Below, piece after piece: positions 43,294 to 51,718 of a stretch of DNA of 64,000 nucleotides. The DNA lies in assembly GCF_000482705.1 (NCBI RefSeq), contig NZ_KI519476.1, forward strand, positions 5,480-69,479. Direction: 5' to 3'. The DNA comes from Glycomyces arizonensis DSM 44726 (GTDB lineage: Bacteria > Actinomycetota > Actinomycetes > Mycobacteriales > Micromonosporaceae). Position 1 is the first letter of the stretch, and each line of letters opens with the position of its first letter. Position numbers and translations under genes: made by a program. Below the pieces are notes generated by a model. The model saw nothing but the letters and a program-made list of their open reading frames with translations. It was not told the DNA's origin and made no database searches.

Positions 43294-43887
43294 ATGACTT
43301 CCACCGCCCAGACGCCGCGCCTGCGCGCCGACGCTCAGCGCAACCGCGCGCGCATCATCGCCGGAGCCGCCGCGCTCATCGGCGAGCGCGGGCCGGACGT
43401 GCCGATGGAGGAGATCGCCCGGCGCGCGGGCGTCGGCGTAGGGACTCTCTACCGCCGTTTCCCGGACCGCCACAGCCTCGTGCGCGAAGTCGCCGCCGAC
43501 ATGTTCCGCAGCACGGGCCGAATCGCCGCCGAGGTGCTCGACGAGGCTGCCAGCGGCTGGGAGGCGTTGGTCTGCCTCATGCGCCACTGCGCCGAGCCTG
43601 AACTAGGCGCGCTCTCGGCTGCTCTGCGCGGTTGGCTCGCCGAGCATCGCGACAAGGACGAGGAACTGCGGGCGCTCACCGCGGCATGGCTTGCCCGATT
43701 CGAGGAGGCGGTACGCAGGGCCCAGGCCGAGGGCGCGATGCGCACCGATATCGACGGTGTGGAACTGCTGCGGCTCATCAGCCTTATCACATGTCATATG
43801 TCTGAACTCTCGACCGAGGCGAATCGAGAGGCGAGCGTCCGTTACGTCGAAGTCCTCATCGACGGCCTGCGCCTTCGAGAAGGTTGA
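43294..43887 (+). CDS. TetR family transcriptional regulator
   Basis: This 197-aa protein has an N-terminal HTH (MEEIARRAGVGVGTLYRRFP, about 31-50) preceded by RADAQRNRARIIAGAAALIG. The C-terminal domain is helical and typical of SBP-like TetR proteins. It is divergent from the NmrA-like oxidoreductase gene, with two operator-like dyads in the 87-bp gap. It likely represses both. Confidence 0.92.
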   Translation: MTSTAQTPRLRADAQRNRARIIAGAAALIGERGPDVPMEEIARRAGVGVGTLYRRFPDRHSLVREVAADMFRSTGRIAAEVLDEAASGWEALVCLMRHCAEPELGALSAALRGWLAEHRDKDEELRALTAAWLARFEEAVRRAQAEGAMRTDIDGVELLRLISLITCHMSELSTEANREASVRYVEVLIDGLRLREG

Positions 43888-44049
43888 GCGTTGCCCAATG
43901 GGTGTCGTATTGGATTTGTCGTATTGGAAACGATGCGCTGTGGAGATGGAATGAGAGCGCTTTCCTTAGGGTAATTCCCTGCTCGGGCTGGACGCGAGTT
44001 GACGGGCATGTTTGGGGCCCACTTGTGCCGCACACGTCTCCGGATGCGG

Positions 44050-45156
44050 TCAGTTCTCCATCGCGGGCGGCTCGGCCCGGACGAAGTCGCCTTGGACGAG
44101 CGCCCGCTTCAGCGACCGGGACGAGGCGAACTCGTCCAGGTCGGTGAAGACCGGCTCGGCGTCCTCGCCGGACGACCACACGAGCTTCAGCCCGCGCGTC
44201 CGATGGTCGATCGGGCCTTCGCCCGGCGCCCAGAGCCGCACCGAGCGGACCGTGAACTCCTTGCCGGTCGCCGTGTTGACCACGAGGCCGTGCTCGTACA
44301 CCTCCAGCAGCTCCACATCGGATGAACGGGGTTCGTCGTCGCCGCTCGTCCACGCGCGGCCGATGAAGAACGCGACCACTGCGAGCAGGAGGACGCCCGA
44401 TATCCAGCCCGGCTGGGCCTCGGTGAGCTTCGCGAGGTCCACGGCGATGCCGATGCAGGCCAGTGCCACCACCCAGGGCACGAGCGATGGCAGGCGGCGT
44501 CTGCTGTACGCGCCTTGGAGCTCGCCGAGGGCGGGATCGGCGGGCGGCGGTTCGTCTTCGTCGTCGGGGTAGAGCGAGACCATGGGGAGTCGGGACGTGT
44601 CGATGCCCGACGCCTCTTCGAAGTCGAGCCAGAGCGCCAGGATCGCGTCGTCCCCGCCGCGCACCGCCTGCCTCCGAATGGACTCGATGGTGCCGACGCA
44701 CAGCGGTATCAGAAGCGGATGGTCCGCGTGATGGATCGCGGGGGAGCGGTCTGCCGGTCCGGCGTCGGCATCAAGATCGGCGCCAGGATCGGTGTCGGTG
44801 TCAAACCCAGAGCCAGAGTCAGAGCCGAAGCCACGGACCGGACCGAAACCGGGAGCGATATCCGGATCGGCGACGGTGAGCCACTCCCGCACGGCCGCGA
44901 CCAGATCGATCGGATCGGTGCCGTCGACGAGCGGCCATGTCTCCGAGTCGCTTTCGAGCAGCAGCGCCGCCAGATGCTCACGGGCCTGCGGAGTCTCGGG
45001 GTAGAGGACGGCCGCGGCCTCGGCCACGCCGTCGCGGACGGCGATGGCGAGCTTGCGGCGCAGACGGAGCGGACGTTGGACGAGCGGCTGGGGCTCTCGC
45101 GGCGCTGCGGCGCTCTGCCGCACCCATGCGGTGATCGGTTCGGTGCTGGAATCCAC
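44050..45156 (-). CDS. Hypothetical two-helix membrane protein of secretion-like operon
   Basis: This 368-aa protein is not recognised. The N-terminal third is helical (LRRKLAIAVRDGVAEAAAVL) and is followed by an acidic Asp/Gly/Ser low-complexity insert (about 108-138). A helical segment, a pair of membrane helices (LVPWVVALACIGIAVDL; ISGVLLLAVVAFFIGRA, about 225-275), and a C-terminal beta-rich cytosolic domain (LLEVYEHGLVVNTATGKEFT) complete it. The tail is reminiscent of PH-like domains in actinobacterial membrane proteins. It is the last gene of the four-gene operon that starts at 47759, 32 bp after the preceding stop. Confidence 0.75.
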   Translation of the reverse strand: MDSSTEPITAWVRQSAAAPREPQPLVQRPLRLRRKLAIAVRDGVAEAAAVLYPETPQAREHLAALLLESDSETWPLVDGTDPIDLVAAVREWLTVADPDIAPGFGPVRGFGSDSGSGFDTDTDPGADLDADAGPADRSPAIHHADHPLLIPLCVGTIESIRRQAVRGGDDAILALWLDFEEASGIDTSRLPMVSLYPDDEDEPPPADPALGELQGAYSRRRLPSLVPWVVALACIGIAVDLAKLTEAQPGWISGVLLLAVVAFFIGRAWTSGDDEPRSSDVELLEVYEHGLVVNTATGKEFTVRSVRLWAPGEGPIDHRTRGLKLVWSSGEDAEPVFTDLDEFASSRSLKRALVQGDFVRAEPPAMEN

Positions 45157-45188
45157 GGGGACACCTCCGGGGGACGACCATTCAGAGT

Positions 45189-46424
45189 CTATGGGTGCGA
45201 TGCCGAGAGGAAGGCACGCGGTGGACGCCGCCCCACCGCGGCTCCCGAGTCGCTCTCGGATAACGCCTCAGGCGCGAAGACGGCCTTGATCGTCGCCGCA
45301 TAGGAGGCGAGCCCGGTCCCCTCCGCGTCGACCGCCATCGCGATCTCGGCGATCGCCTCGATCGTCGTCATCGTGCCCTCGGGCAGTTCCAGCTCGAACA
45401 GGAGCCGCGCATCGCCGCCGAGCGACACCTCGGCGCCCCGGCCGATCGCCTCCGGCGGTGGCGGCACCGCCACCTCGATCAGATGCGTCCCCGCCGCCAA
45501 CCGGTACTCGTTCACGCCCCAGATCGCCGGGACCGACGAGTCGCCCACGGTGACCCGCGGAGGATCGACCCACGGCCGCACCACGGGACGGCGCGACTCC
45601 CCGAGCAGATCGAGACCGCGCTTCGCGTACGCCTTGGCCTTGCCCGTCTCCGACCAGATCTCCCGCTGCGCCGCGACGTGCTCGCTCCAGATCCGCCGCT
45701 GCTCTTCGCTGAGGTTCTCCAGGTCCTCGCCCACCTGCTCCTTGAGCGTCTGGAACGGCTTCAGCCGACGAGTGCCCTCGCGCTCCCCGGGCCCCTCGTC
45801 GGCCAGATCCGCGGGAGTGAGCCCGAGTTCGACGCTCTCCTCGCTCGGGCGCTGCACATAGGCGAGGTCGAGCCGGAGCACCGCCATGCCCGGCTCAGAG
45901 CGGGGCCGCCGCGCATCGCCCGGATCGACGGCGCGCCAGTGCCCGAGAGACGCCGCCGCAACCTCGCCGTCCCACTCGCTCGGCTCGATCGCGAACTGCC
46001 GGTGGAAATCCGAGGTGCGACGCTCGCCCGTCCGGTGGTCGAGCCACTCGGGGACGGTGGAGGACACCTCGACCCGGCCCGCCGACGGCACGTCCACGCG
46101 CGTGTAAGCCCCCGAAGCGCCGCACTGCACTTGCACGAGCCGAGACCCGGACTCGACCTCGATCACGCCGGTGCCGAAGCCCGTCGCCGCGGGCCTGCCG
46201 TCGATCAAGATGAGCGGCGTGAACGGCCTCGGACGGTCCTGCGGCCCGGGCACCGCGCCGGGCGCAGTGCGCCTGCTGTCGGACCGCACCTCGATCAGGC
46301 CGCGCCCCGGGCCGGGGTTCCGCGCCTTCTCGCGCACCTCGAACCCGCCGACCGGGTGTGCGGCGAGCCAGTACTCCCGCTGCCCGGTCGGTATGTAGCG
46401 AAACCGCTTGATCAGGCCGGGCAA
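45189..46424 (-). CDS. Hypothetical protein with two PEGA-like beta domains
   Basis: This 411-aa protein starts at TTG 46424, one base after the stop of the WXG-like gene. Two segments look like PEGA-type beta sandwiches: LILIDGRPAATGFGTGVIEV (about 71-90) and VPAIWGVNEYRLAAGTHLIE (about 298-317). A charged helical region lies between them (LKEQVGEDLENLSEEQRRIW). There is no signal peptide or membrane helix. The order within the operon suggests a cytosolic or chaperone-like partner of the exported proteins; this is inference only. Confidence 0.75.
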   Translation of the reverse strand: MPGLIKRFRYIPTGQREYWLAAHPVGGFEVREKARNPGPGRGLIEVRSDSRRTAPGAVPGPQDRPRPFTPLILIDGRPAATGFGTGVIEVESGSRLVQVQCGASGAYTRVDVPSAGRVEVSSTVPEWLDHRTGERRTSDFHRQFAIEPSEWDGEVAAASLGHWRAVDPGDARRPRSEPGMAVLRLDLAYVQRPSEESVELGLTPADLADEGPGEREGTRRLKPFQTLKEQVGEDLENLSEEQRRIWSEHVAAQREIWSETGKAKAYAKRGLDLLGESRRPVVRPWVDPPRVTVGDSSVPAIWGVNEYRLAAGTHLIEVAVPPPPEAIGRGAEVSLGGDARLLFELELPEGTMTTIEAIAEIAMAVDAEGTGLASYAATIKAVFAPEALSESDSGAAVGRRPPRAFLSASHP

Positions 46425-46425
46425 T

Positions 46426-47433
46426 TCAGGCGCCGATCTGGTCGACCGTGCCCGCGACCGCGTTGATGCCCTGCTTGTAGTTCTTCAGGAATTCCAGCAC
46501 CGGCTTGATCTTGGTGAGGACCTCGTTGATGGTGCCGATGACCTTGGCGGCCTTGGCGAAGATCTCGCTGGCCTGCTTGATCCGCGAGATCGCCCGCATC
46601 ACCAGCGACGCCACCTTGTAAACGGCGTCGGCGATCGCGGTGGCGATGGTGGCGCCGAACGTGGCCACCGCGGCGGCCACTTGCGGCAGCAGCCGCGTCA
46701 GGGCCCACGAGACGCCCTTGGCGAGCAGGTCGACGATGTCCTGCCGCAGGGCCTTGGCGAGGTCGGCCATGCACCCGAGGATGCCTTCGAGCCCGACCGC
46801 GATGAATCCCATGCCGCGGATGGCCTCGCTGGCCTCCCCGATCCGCATGCGGGCGGCGTCGCCGTCCGTGCCGACCCAGTCGCTCAGGTTGTCGTCGCTC
46901 ATGGACTTCACGTAGTCGGCCACCTGCGGGGCGCCGGCGGACACGGTGTTCCACATCGAGGCCGAGGTGCGCATGCGCGTCTCGTTGCCGGAGACCATGC
47001 CGACGAGGTCTTCGAGCGGCTGGAAGACCTGGATCAGGAAGTCGATGAGACTGCCCGCGAGCCACTGGACGGGGTCGAACTTGGGGTCGGTGATGCCCTC
47101 GACCATGCTCCAGAAGTTCTCGGCGGCGCCCTGGATGCCGGTGATGTCTCCGGCGAGGCCGGTGATGAGGTTCGAGTAGCCGTCCCAGTCGGTGAGGCTG
47201 TCGATCTTGCCGACGTTGGTGACGGTGTTCTGCACGGCGACCGCCGGGGAGGCCACGCTGCTGAGCATGTTCATGCCGGAGGCGCCGTGGGTGGTGGTGG
47301 AGGGTGAGCCCTGGCCGGTGACGGCCTTCCACGCGTCGGTGCCGCTGGGGACCCAGGCGCTGCCCTCGTTGGCAGTGGCCGACTGCTTGGGGGCGTTGTT
47401 GTCCCAGGTGGGGGCTTCGGTTCCGTCGGACAT
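46426..47433 (-). CDS. WXG100-like type VII secretion substrate, extended
   Basis: This 335-aa protein has no signal peptide. The N-terminal 50 residues are polar. The middle contains a WXG-type turn in a helical hairpin (LSDWVGTDGDAARMRIGEAS, about 182-201), preceded by a helical stretch (PLEDLVGMVSGNETRMRTSA). The C-terminal 130 residues are strongly amphipathic/hydrophobic helices (VAAAVATFGATIATAIADAV; KVASLVMRAISRIKQASEIF) that could insert in membranes. ATG 47433 shares one base with the upstream stop (TGATG). The combination resembles actinobacterial WXG/LXG-like ESX substrates with pore-like tails. Confidence 0.75.
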   Translation of the reverse strand: MSDGTEAPTWDNNAPKQSATANEGSAWVPSGTDAWKAVTGQGSPSTTTHGASGMNMLSSVASPAVAVQNTVTNVGKIDSLTDWDGYSNLITGLAGDITGIQGAAENFWSMVEGITDPKFDPVQWLAGSLIDFLIQVFQPLEDLVGMVSGNETRMRTSASMWNTVSAGAPQVADYVKSMSDDNLSDWVGTDGDAARMRIGEASEAIRGMGFIAVGLEGILGCMADLAKALRQDIVDLLAKGVSWALTRLLPQVAAAVATFGATIATAIADAVYKVASLVMRAISRIKQASEIFAKAAKVIGTINEVLTKIKPVLEFLKNYKQGINAVAGTVDQIGA

Positions 47434-47759
47434 CAGGAGCCGTCTCCTTCGAGTTCTTGGCCGATCTTCTCAAGTTCGGCGGCGATCGCCTGGTCGTTGC
47501 CTTCGTGTTCGTCGGCGCAGTCTTCGAGCCGGGTCGCGAGGCCGGAGACGGCGTCTCGGGCGTCGCCGATGGAGGAGTGGAAGATCTCGGCGACGCCGAA
47601 GTAGATGGGGGCCATGACGATGCCCGCGACGCCCCACATCCACCAATCGGGGTCGGCTTCCTTGGCGTAGTCGGCGAGGGCTTCGACTTCGCCTTCGGCT
47701 TGGTGGAGGCCGGACGCGGCCTGTTTGAGTTTCTCCGCGTCGACGTCGATCCATGACAT
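47433..47759 (-). CDS. Small EspC/WXG100-like protein
   Basis: This 108-aa helical protein starts with SWIDVDAEKLKQAASGLHQA (residues 2-21), the pattern of EspC/WXG100-like actinobacterial type VII targets. A loop with DPDWWMWG and a hydrophobic turn (VAGIVMAPIYFGVAEIF) follows, then a second helix (DAVSGLATRLEDCADEHEGN). There is no signal peptide. It is the first gene of the operon and presumably pairs with the following WXG-like protein. No ESX ATPase or EccB/C/D gene is in the window, so the exporter must be elsewhere. Confidence 0.72.
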   Translation of the reverse strand: MSWIDVDAEKLKQAASGLHQAEGEVEALADYAKEADPDWWMWGVAGIVMAPIYFGVAEIFHSSIGDARDAVSGLATRLEDCADEHEGNDQAIAAELEKIGQELEGDGS

Positions 47760-47860
47760 CGGGCATCACCTCGGTTGGGGGGTGTGACGGCAAGTGGCGA
47801 GCAGCGGGCACTGCTCGATTCGGAGTGTATGCGCAGGGTGCAACGCGGTATGAGGTCGCA

Positions 47861-47965
47861 CTGAGGTCATGCCGCCTGGGGTTGGACGGCGTGAGGTCAT
47901 ACAGCCTGAGGTTGCACAGTTTGGGATTGCACGGTCTGAGATTGCACAGCCTGAGGTTGTACTGG
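47861..47965. repeat. Seven 15-bp imperfect tandem repeats
   Basis: Units of CTGAGGTTGCACAGC-like sequence repeat with exact 15-bp phase. One strand reads as pentapeptide-like NLRLC/NLRPC/NPKLC (minus strand), the other as SLRLH/SLGLH (plus strand). It lies in the divergent promoter region between the secretion-like operon and the pentapeptide-repeat gene. It may be a relic of pentapeptide coding DNA or a repeat acting as regulator binding array. Confidence 0.8.
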
Positions 47966-48058
47966 CGGCTGTCGTGCTGCCCGCGGTGGAGCTGCCGGGG
48001 CGCTCGGAGACACCGCGGCAAGCCGGACCAGACGGTGGCGAGAGGTCTGGGGGACCAC

Positions 48059-49348
48059 ATGGGTGCGGGAACGCGGCAGACTGGCGACATGGGAGAGTCG
48101 CGCAGCGAATCCGGATCGCGTTGGTGGAAATGGGTTGTCGTGAGTGCGGTGGGTGTCATGGCCTTCGCTGGAGTTGGGGCGTGGTTGCTGGTGGACCCGT
48201 TGTCCGCGAGCGAGCCGAAGGACCGGGCGAGCGCGATAAGGACGGTGTTCACGATCGGCTTCGGTTTCGGCGGGCTTGCGACGCTGGGGTTGTTCACGAG
48301 ACGGCAGTGGCATCAGGAGCGGGTCGCCGATGAGGTGAGGTATGACGCCGAGCAGCGGCGGATCACCGAGCAGTACATGCAGGCGGTCGAGCAGCTGGGG
48401 CACGAGAAGGCGCCGGTGCGGCTGGGCGGGCTGTACGCGCTTGACAGGTTGGGCAGGAACCATCCCGAGCAGCGACAAGTGATCGCCGAGGTCTGGTGCG
48501 CCTATCTGCGGCGCAGGTACATGCCGCCGCCCGAGATCATCGGCGAGGCGAGTAGGGAAGAAGGCGAGGAGGTGGCCGAACGCGACGAAGACCAGCTCAA
48601 AGCCGATGCTGAGGCGGCCGACGAGTATGAGGTGCGGATGACCGCGCAGCGACTCTTGGCTGGACACCTGAAAGATCCACGGCCAGAGGAGGAGCGCGAC
48701 GACACCAGGCCGGACGAGTCGGAAGAGTATTGGCACCTGGAACATCTCGACCTCACCGGCGCGACTCTCATCGATGCCAATTTCACTGATTGTCGGCTCC
48801 CGACGTTGAACGCCAGCCGTGTTCATTTCTGCCGTGATGCTTCGTTCTATGGAGCGTATTTCGAGGGTGACGCCTGGTTTGGTGGGGCGCGGTTTGAGAG
48901 TGGTGCTTGGTTTGGTGGAGTGCGGTTTAAGGATGTCGCCGGCTTCGGTGAGGCGCGGTTTAGGGGTGATGCCGAGTTCGGTGAGGCATGGTTTGGGGAT
49001 AATGCCTGGTTCGACGAAGCATGGTTTGAGCGCGATGCTGATTTCGGTGAGGCGTGGTTTAGGAGTGTCGCCTGGTTCGATGGGGCGCGGTTTGTGGGTG
49101 TCGCCGGATTCAATGGAGCACGGTTTAGAGATGTTGGCGGGTTTGGTGGGGTGCGGTTTGGGGATCGCGCCAGGTTCGATCATGTCGGAGGAATCTCTGC
49201 TGAGGGAGTGCTTGGATCTGTCCCTCAGTTTGTAATGACGGGTGTGGTTGTGGAGCGAATTTTCGAGAATAATGCGCATGTGTGGCCCCCTGGGTGGGAG
49301 ACGGTGCCCGATGGGAATCATTGGCAGCTGGTTCAGGTTGAGGAGTGA
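48059..49348 (+). CDS. Membrane-anchored pentapeptide-repeat protein
   Basis: This protein of about 429 aa starts at ATG 48059 (an in-frame ATG at 48089 is also possible). Two membrane helices come first (WVVVSAVGVMAFAGVGAWLL; TVFTIGFGFGGLATLGLF), then a cytosolic helical region typical of actinobacterial pentapeptide proteins (QWHQERVADEVRYDAEQRRI; EQLGHEKAPVRLGGLYALDR). The C-terminus is a long right-handed quadrilateral helix of some 25 pentapeptides with Phe at the centre, for example FGGARFESGAWFGGVRFKDV. The strict W/F-x-x-A-x spacing and lower GC stand out. Function is unknown; such proteins cluster with secretion and defence genes. Confidence 0.88.
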   Translation: MGAGTRQTGDMGESRSESGSRWWKWVVVSAVGVMAFAGVGAWLLVDPLSASEPKDRASAIRTVFTIGFGFGGLATLGLFTRRQWHQERVADEVRYDAEQRRITEQYMQAVEQLGHEKAPVRLGGLYALDRLGRNHPEQRQVIAEVWCAYLRRRYMPPPEIIGEASREEGEEVAERDEDQLKADAEAADEYEVRMTAQRLLAGHLKDPRPEEERDDTRPDESEEYWHLEHLDLTGATLIDANFTDCRLPTLNASRVHFCRDASFYGAYFEGDAWFGGARFESGAWFGGVRFKDVAGFGEARFRGDAEFGEAWFGDNAWFDEAWFERDADFGEAWFRSVAWFDGARFVGVAGFNGARFRDVGGFGGVRFGDRARFDHVGGISAEGVLGSVPQFVMTGVVVERIFENNAHVWPPGWETVPDGNHWQLVQVEE

Positions 49349-49407
49349 TGGTGGGGCGCTTCGAGGGGCGACCCTCCCGGAGGTGGTCTGCGGGGACGAC
49401 CTGGATC

Positions 49408-50529
49408 TACTAATCCGGAACTGTGAAGTTGGGTTCTGGGTGGTGGTGCGAGAATGCTTGCATGGCAAAGGGAAAGCCGCGCGCGAGCGCGGAGCTTCGG
49501 ATCAGGGCCCTGGAGATGAAAGCGAGCGGATACACCGCCGCGTTCATCGCAGGGGCACTGGGAGTCTCGCCGAACTCGGTCTACAACTGGGCGCGGTGGG
49601 CCCGCGAGGGCCGCGCCGCGGGACTGGGCGACAAACGGCCCGAGCGCAAGAGCGCGATGGATGCGTCGATGCGCGCCGAGCTGGCGGGGATCATCGAGTC
49701 GACCACGCCCGAGGAGCACGGCTTCGATTCGCGGCTGTGGACCCGTGAGATCGCCGCCGCGCTGGTGAAGGAGCGGTTCGGGATTGTTTTCTCGCCCAAG
49801 TGGATCGGGCAGATCCTCACCGATCTCGGATTCACCCCGCAGCGACCGCGTTACCGTTCGGACCGGGCCGATCCGGCCGCGGTCGAGCAATGGCGGACCG
49901 AGACCTTTCCTCAGATCGCCGCTCAGGCCCGCCAGGAGAGCGCCGAGATCTTTTTCGGCGACGAATCCGCCATCCAGCTGGGCTTCCATGCCGGAACCAC
50001 CTGGGGCCGCAAAGGCGTGACACCGATCGTGACCGCTTCGGGTCCGGTCGGGGGCCGCAAGACGATCATGATGGTCTCGGCGATCTCCCGTAAAGGACAG
50101 CTGCGCTTCCGGCTCCACTCCGGCTCGTTCGACGCTGTCGCGTTTCTCGATTTCTGCAAGCGATTGATGGCCACCACCGACAAGCCGGTGTTTCTCATCG
50201 TCGATAACGCCCGCGTCCACCACGCCAAGATCGTCAAAGCCTTCGAGGAGCAGGCCGAAGGACGACTGCGATTGTTCTACCTGCCGCCCTACTCGCCTCA
50301 GCTCAACCCAGACGAACTGGTCTGGAACACCGTCAAGAACGGGCGTATCGGAACAGCCGTCATCAAGAACGAAGGCGACCTGCATCGGGTCGCGCTCGGC
50401 GCCCTGCGCCGCCTCCAGAAGCTCCCCGGAACCGTCAAGCGCTTCTTCAACCACCCCGAACTTTCCTACATCCTTGCCGCCCAATCGGAATAACCCCAGA
50501 AAACCCAACTTCACAGTTCCGGATTAGTA
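49408..50529 (+). mobile_element. IS630-family insertion sequence, apparently intact
   Basis: A 1.1-kb element has perfect terminal inverted repeats of at least 26 bp (TAATCCGGAACTGTGAAGTT inward from 49411, complement ending at 50526), flanked by TA on both sides as expected for IS630/Tc1-type target duplication. It carries one transposase gene. Identical ends and an intact frame indicate recent insertion between the pentapeptide-repeat gene and the coiled-coil genes. Confidence 0.93.
49462..50493 (+). CDS. IS630 family transposase
   Basis: This 343-aa transposase starts at ATG 49462 (MAKGKPRASAELRIRAL). It has an N-terminal helix-turn-helix (YTAAFIAGALGVSPNSVYNW), a winged-helix region (EIAAALVKERFGIVFSPKWI), and a complete DDE catalytic core: FFGDESAIQLGFHAGT (first Asp), FLIVDNARVHHAKIVKAF (second Asp), and PPYSPQLNPDELVWNTVK (catalytic Glu). 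The family moves by cut and paste into TA sites. Confidence 0.95.
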   Translation: MAKGKPRASAELRIRALEMKASGYTAAFIAGALGVSPNSVYNWARWAREGRAAGLGDKRPERKSAMDASMRAELAGIIESTTPEEHGFDSRLWTREIAAALVKERFGIVFSPKWIGQILTDLGFTPQRPRYRSDRADPAAVEQWRTETFPQIAAQARQESAEIFFGDESAIQLGFHAGTTWGRKGVTPIVTASGPVGGRKTIMMVSAISRKGQLRFRLHSGSFDAVAFLDFCKRLMATTDKPVFLIVDNARVHHAKIVKAFEEQAEGRLRLFYLPPYSPQLNPDELVWNTVKNGRIGTAVIKNEGDLHRVALGALRRLQKLPGTVKRFFNHPELSYILAAQSE

Positions 50530-50627
50530 GTAACGTTTCGCACACTGACTGCTTACCGGCATGCCTGGAGGTGCCGGTGCGGTCGGGAGACGAGCCTTCG
50601 CCGACCCCTGAGAGGCCCTGCCCCGCA

Positions 50628-50954
50628 ATGAGCCTGATAGATGACGCCATCACCTCTATCGATGCCGACAAACAGGCCACAGAGGAGATCGCCGCCCTGA
50701 TCGCGGGGAGCAAGCAGCAGGCCGAGGAAGTGCTCGGACGGTTGCAGGCGCTGGGCGTCAGAGCAGAAGGTCACGCGCTGAGTGCCGCCAAGCAGACGCT
50801 CGAAGACTGCGAGACGCAGTGCGCCGCACTGGCACGGCAGCTCGACGAGGCCAGGGCTGCGGCCGTAGCCGCCAAGGGCGGCGGCGGGTCGGGGAGTGGG
50901 TCGGGTCAGGCAGGTCGGGTGGGACAGGCGGACCAGGCGGGCCGGTCGCCGTGA
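50628..50954 (+). CDS. Small coiled-coil protein
   Basis: This 108-aa protein has a long amphipathic helix (IDADKQATEEIAALIAGSKQ through LARQLDEARAAAVAAK) and a Gly/Ser/Gln-rich tail. ATG 50628 is chosen; a GTG at 50571 would add 19 Pro-rich residues. It resembles actinobacterial coiled-coil partner proteins of type VII effector loci, but no defined family is recognised. It sits just after the IS630 element, whose insertion probably separated it from an original promoter. It overlaps the next gene by 4 bp (GTGA). Confidence 0.68.
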   Translation: MSLIDDAITSIDADKQATEEIAALIAGSKQQAEEVLGRLQALGVRAEGHALSAAKQTLEDCETQCAALARQLDEARAAAVAAKGGGGSGSGSGQAGRVGQADQAGRSP

Positions 50955-51718
50955 GCGCGATGGGTGAGCTGGCCGAGAAGATCGAGGCCGACAAGGAGCG
51001 AGTGGCGGAGCTGGCGGCCAAGATCGCGGCGACCAAGCAGCGCTTGGAGACCGCGACCGGTAAGGCTCGTCATCTCGGTGCAGAGGATATAGCCTATAAC
51101 CTCGATAGTAGTGAGCGCGAGCTTGAGGAGGCCGAGAGCGGCAGGGCTGTTCTTGAAGGGAGTCTGGAGAAGGCGCGCTGGCAGGTGATGGCGGCGATCC
51201 ACGGGATCGGTCCGGGCGCACCGGCGAAGAGTTCGGGAGGTTCCAGTGGATCAAGTGGATCGAGCGAACAAGGTTGGGATGTGGTCGGGCCGGACGGCGA
51301 GGTCTTGTCGGAGGGCGCGGATACGATCCCGTTGTCGCTTCAACGCGGGGAACCGAGCAACGCAGAGCTCAGGACCACTCCGGGTCCCTTCCAGAAGGAG
51401 CACGAGAACGCCGACGCCGATAAGCAAATGAATCCGTTCGCTCGCGGAGCGCGAAGTGCGGTCCGGAACGCCAACGACTTCAAAAAATCGCTCGATGCGC
51501 TCACCAAGCCTGCGTTCGAAGACATGCAGGCCGGTTGGAAGCCTCCCGCGAACGACACTTACCCGACCGTGGGCGTAGCGGACTCCGTCCCCAACGTGTC
51601 GGTATTCCAGCCCACGCACGCTGAACTTCATAACCCCACAGGTACTCTCGTAGTCGTGGCCGTGCTTGTAGTCGATTGGGCGGCACGGGGACTCCGGAGA
51701 TGGAAAGGCAGATCATGA
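50951..51718 (+). CDS. Coiled-coil protein with disordered linker and C-terminal hydrophobic segment
   Basis: This 255-aa protein starts with a coiled coil (ELAEKIEADKERVAELAAKI; about 5-85) and a Ser/Gly linker (SSGGSSGSSGSS). A short beta motif (GWDVVGPDGEVLSEGADTIP), a charged segment, and a final hydrophobic stretch (GTLVVVAVLVVDWAA) with basic end follow. The coiled coil is similar in character to the preceding small protein, suggesting heterodimer formation. It starts at GTG 50951 within the previous stop (ATG 50960 is an alternative) and ends in an ATGA overlap with the next gene. Membrane attachment is possible. Confidence 0.72.
   Translation: MSAMGELAEKIEADKERVAELAAKIAATKQRLETATGKARHLGAEDIAYNLDSSERELEEAESGRAVLEGSLEKARWQVMAAIHGIGPGAPAKSSGGSSGSSGSSEQGWDVVGPDGEVLSEGADTIPLSLQRGEPSNAELRTTPGPFQKEHENADADKQMNPFARGARSAVRNANDFKKSLDALTKPAFEDMQAGWKPPANDTYPTVGVADSVPNVSVFQPTHAELHNPTGTLVVVAVLVVDWAARGLRRWKGRS
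51085..51105. promoter_or_regulatory. AT-rich near-palindrome inside coiled-coil gene
   Basis: GAGG-ATATAG-CC-TATAAC-CTC is a near-perfect dyad containing TATAGCCTATA (51088-51098), the exact complement of the 11-mer found at 80-90 and 35779-35789. It includes an ATA codon, rare in this genome. It may be an internal operator or a chance product of the codons. Confidence 0.3.

Noticed and set aside
47897-49468. 523-residue minus-strand frame opposite the pentapeptide-repeat gene
   Set aside because: Its Pro/Asn/Ser periodicity merely mirrors the 15-bp repeats of the real plus-strand gene; no ribosome site or domain.
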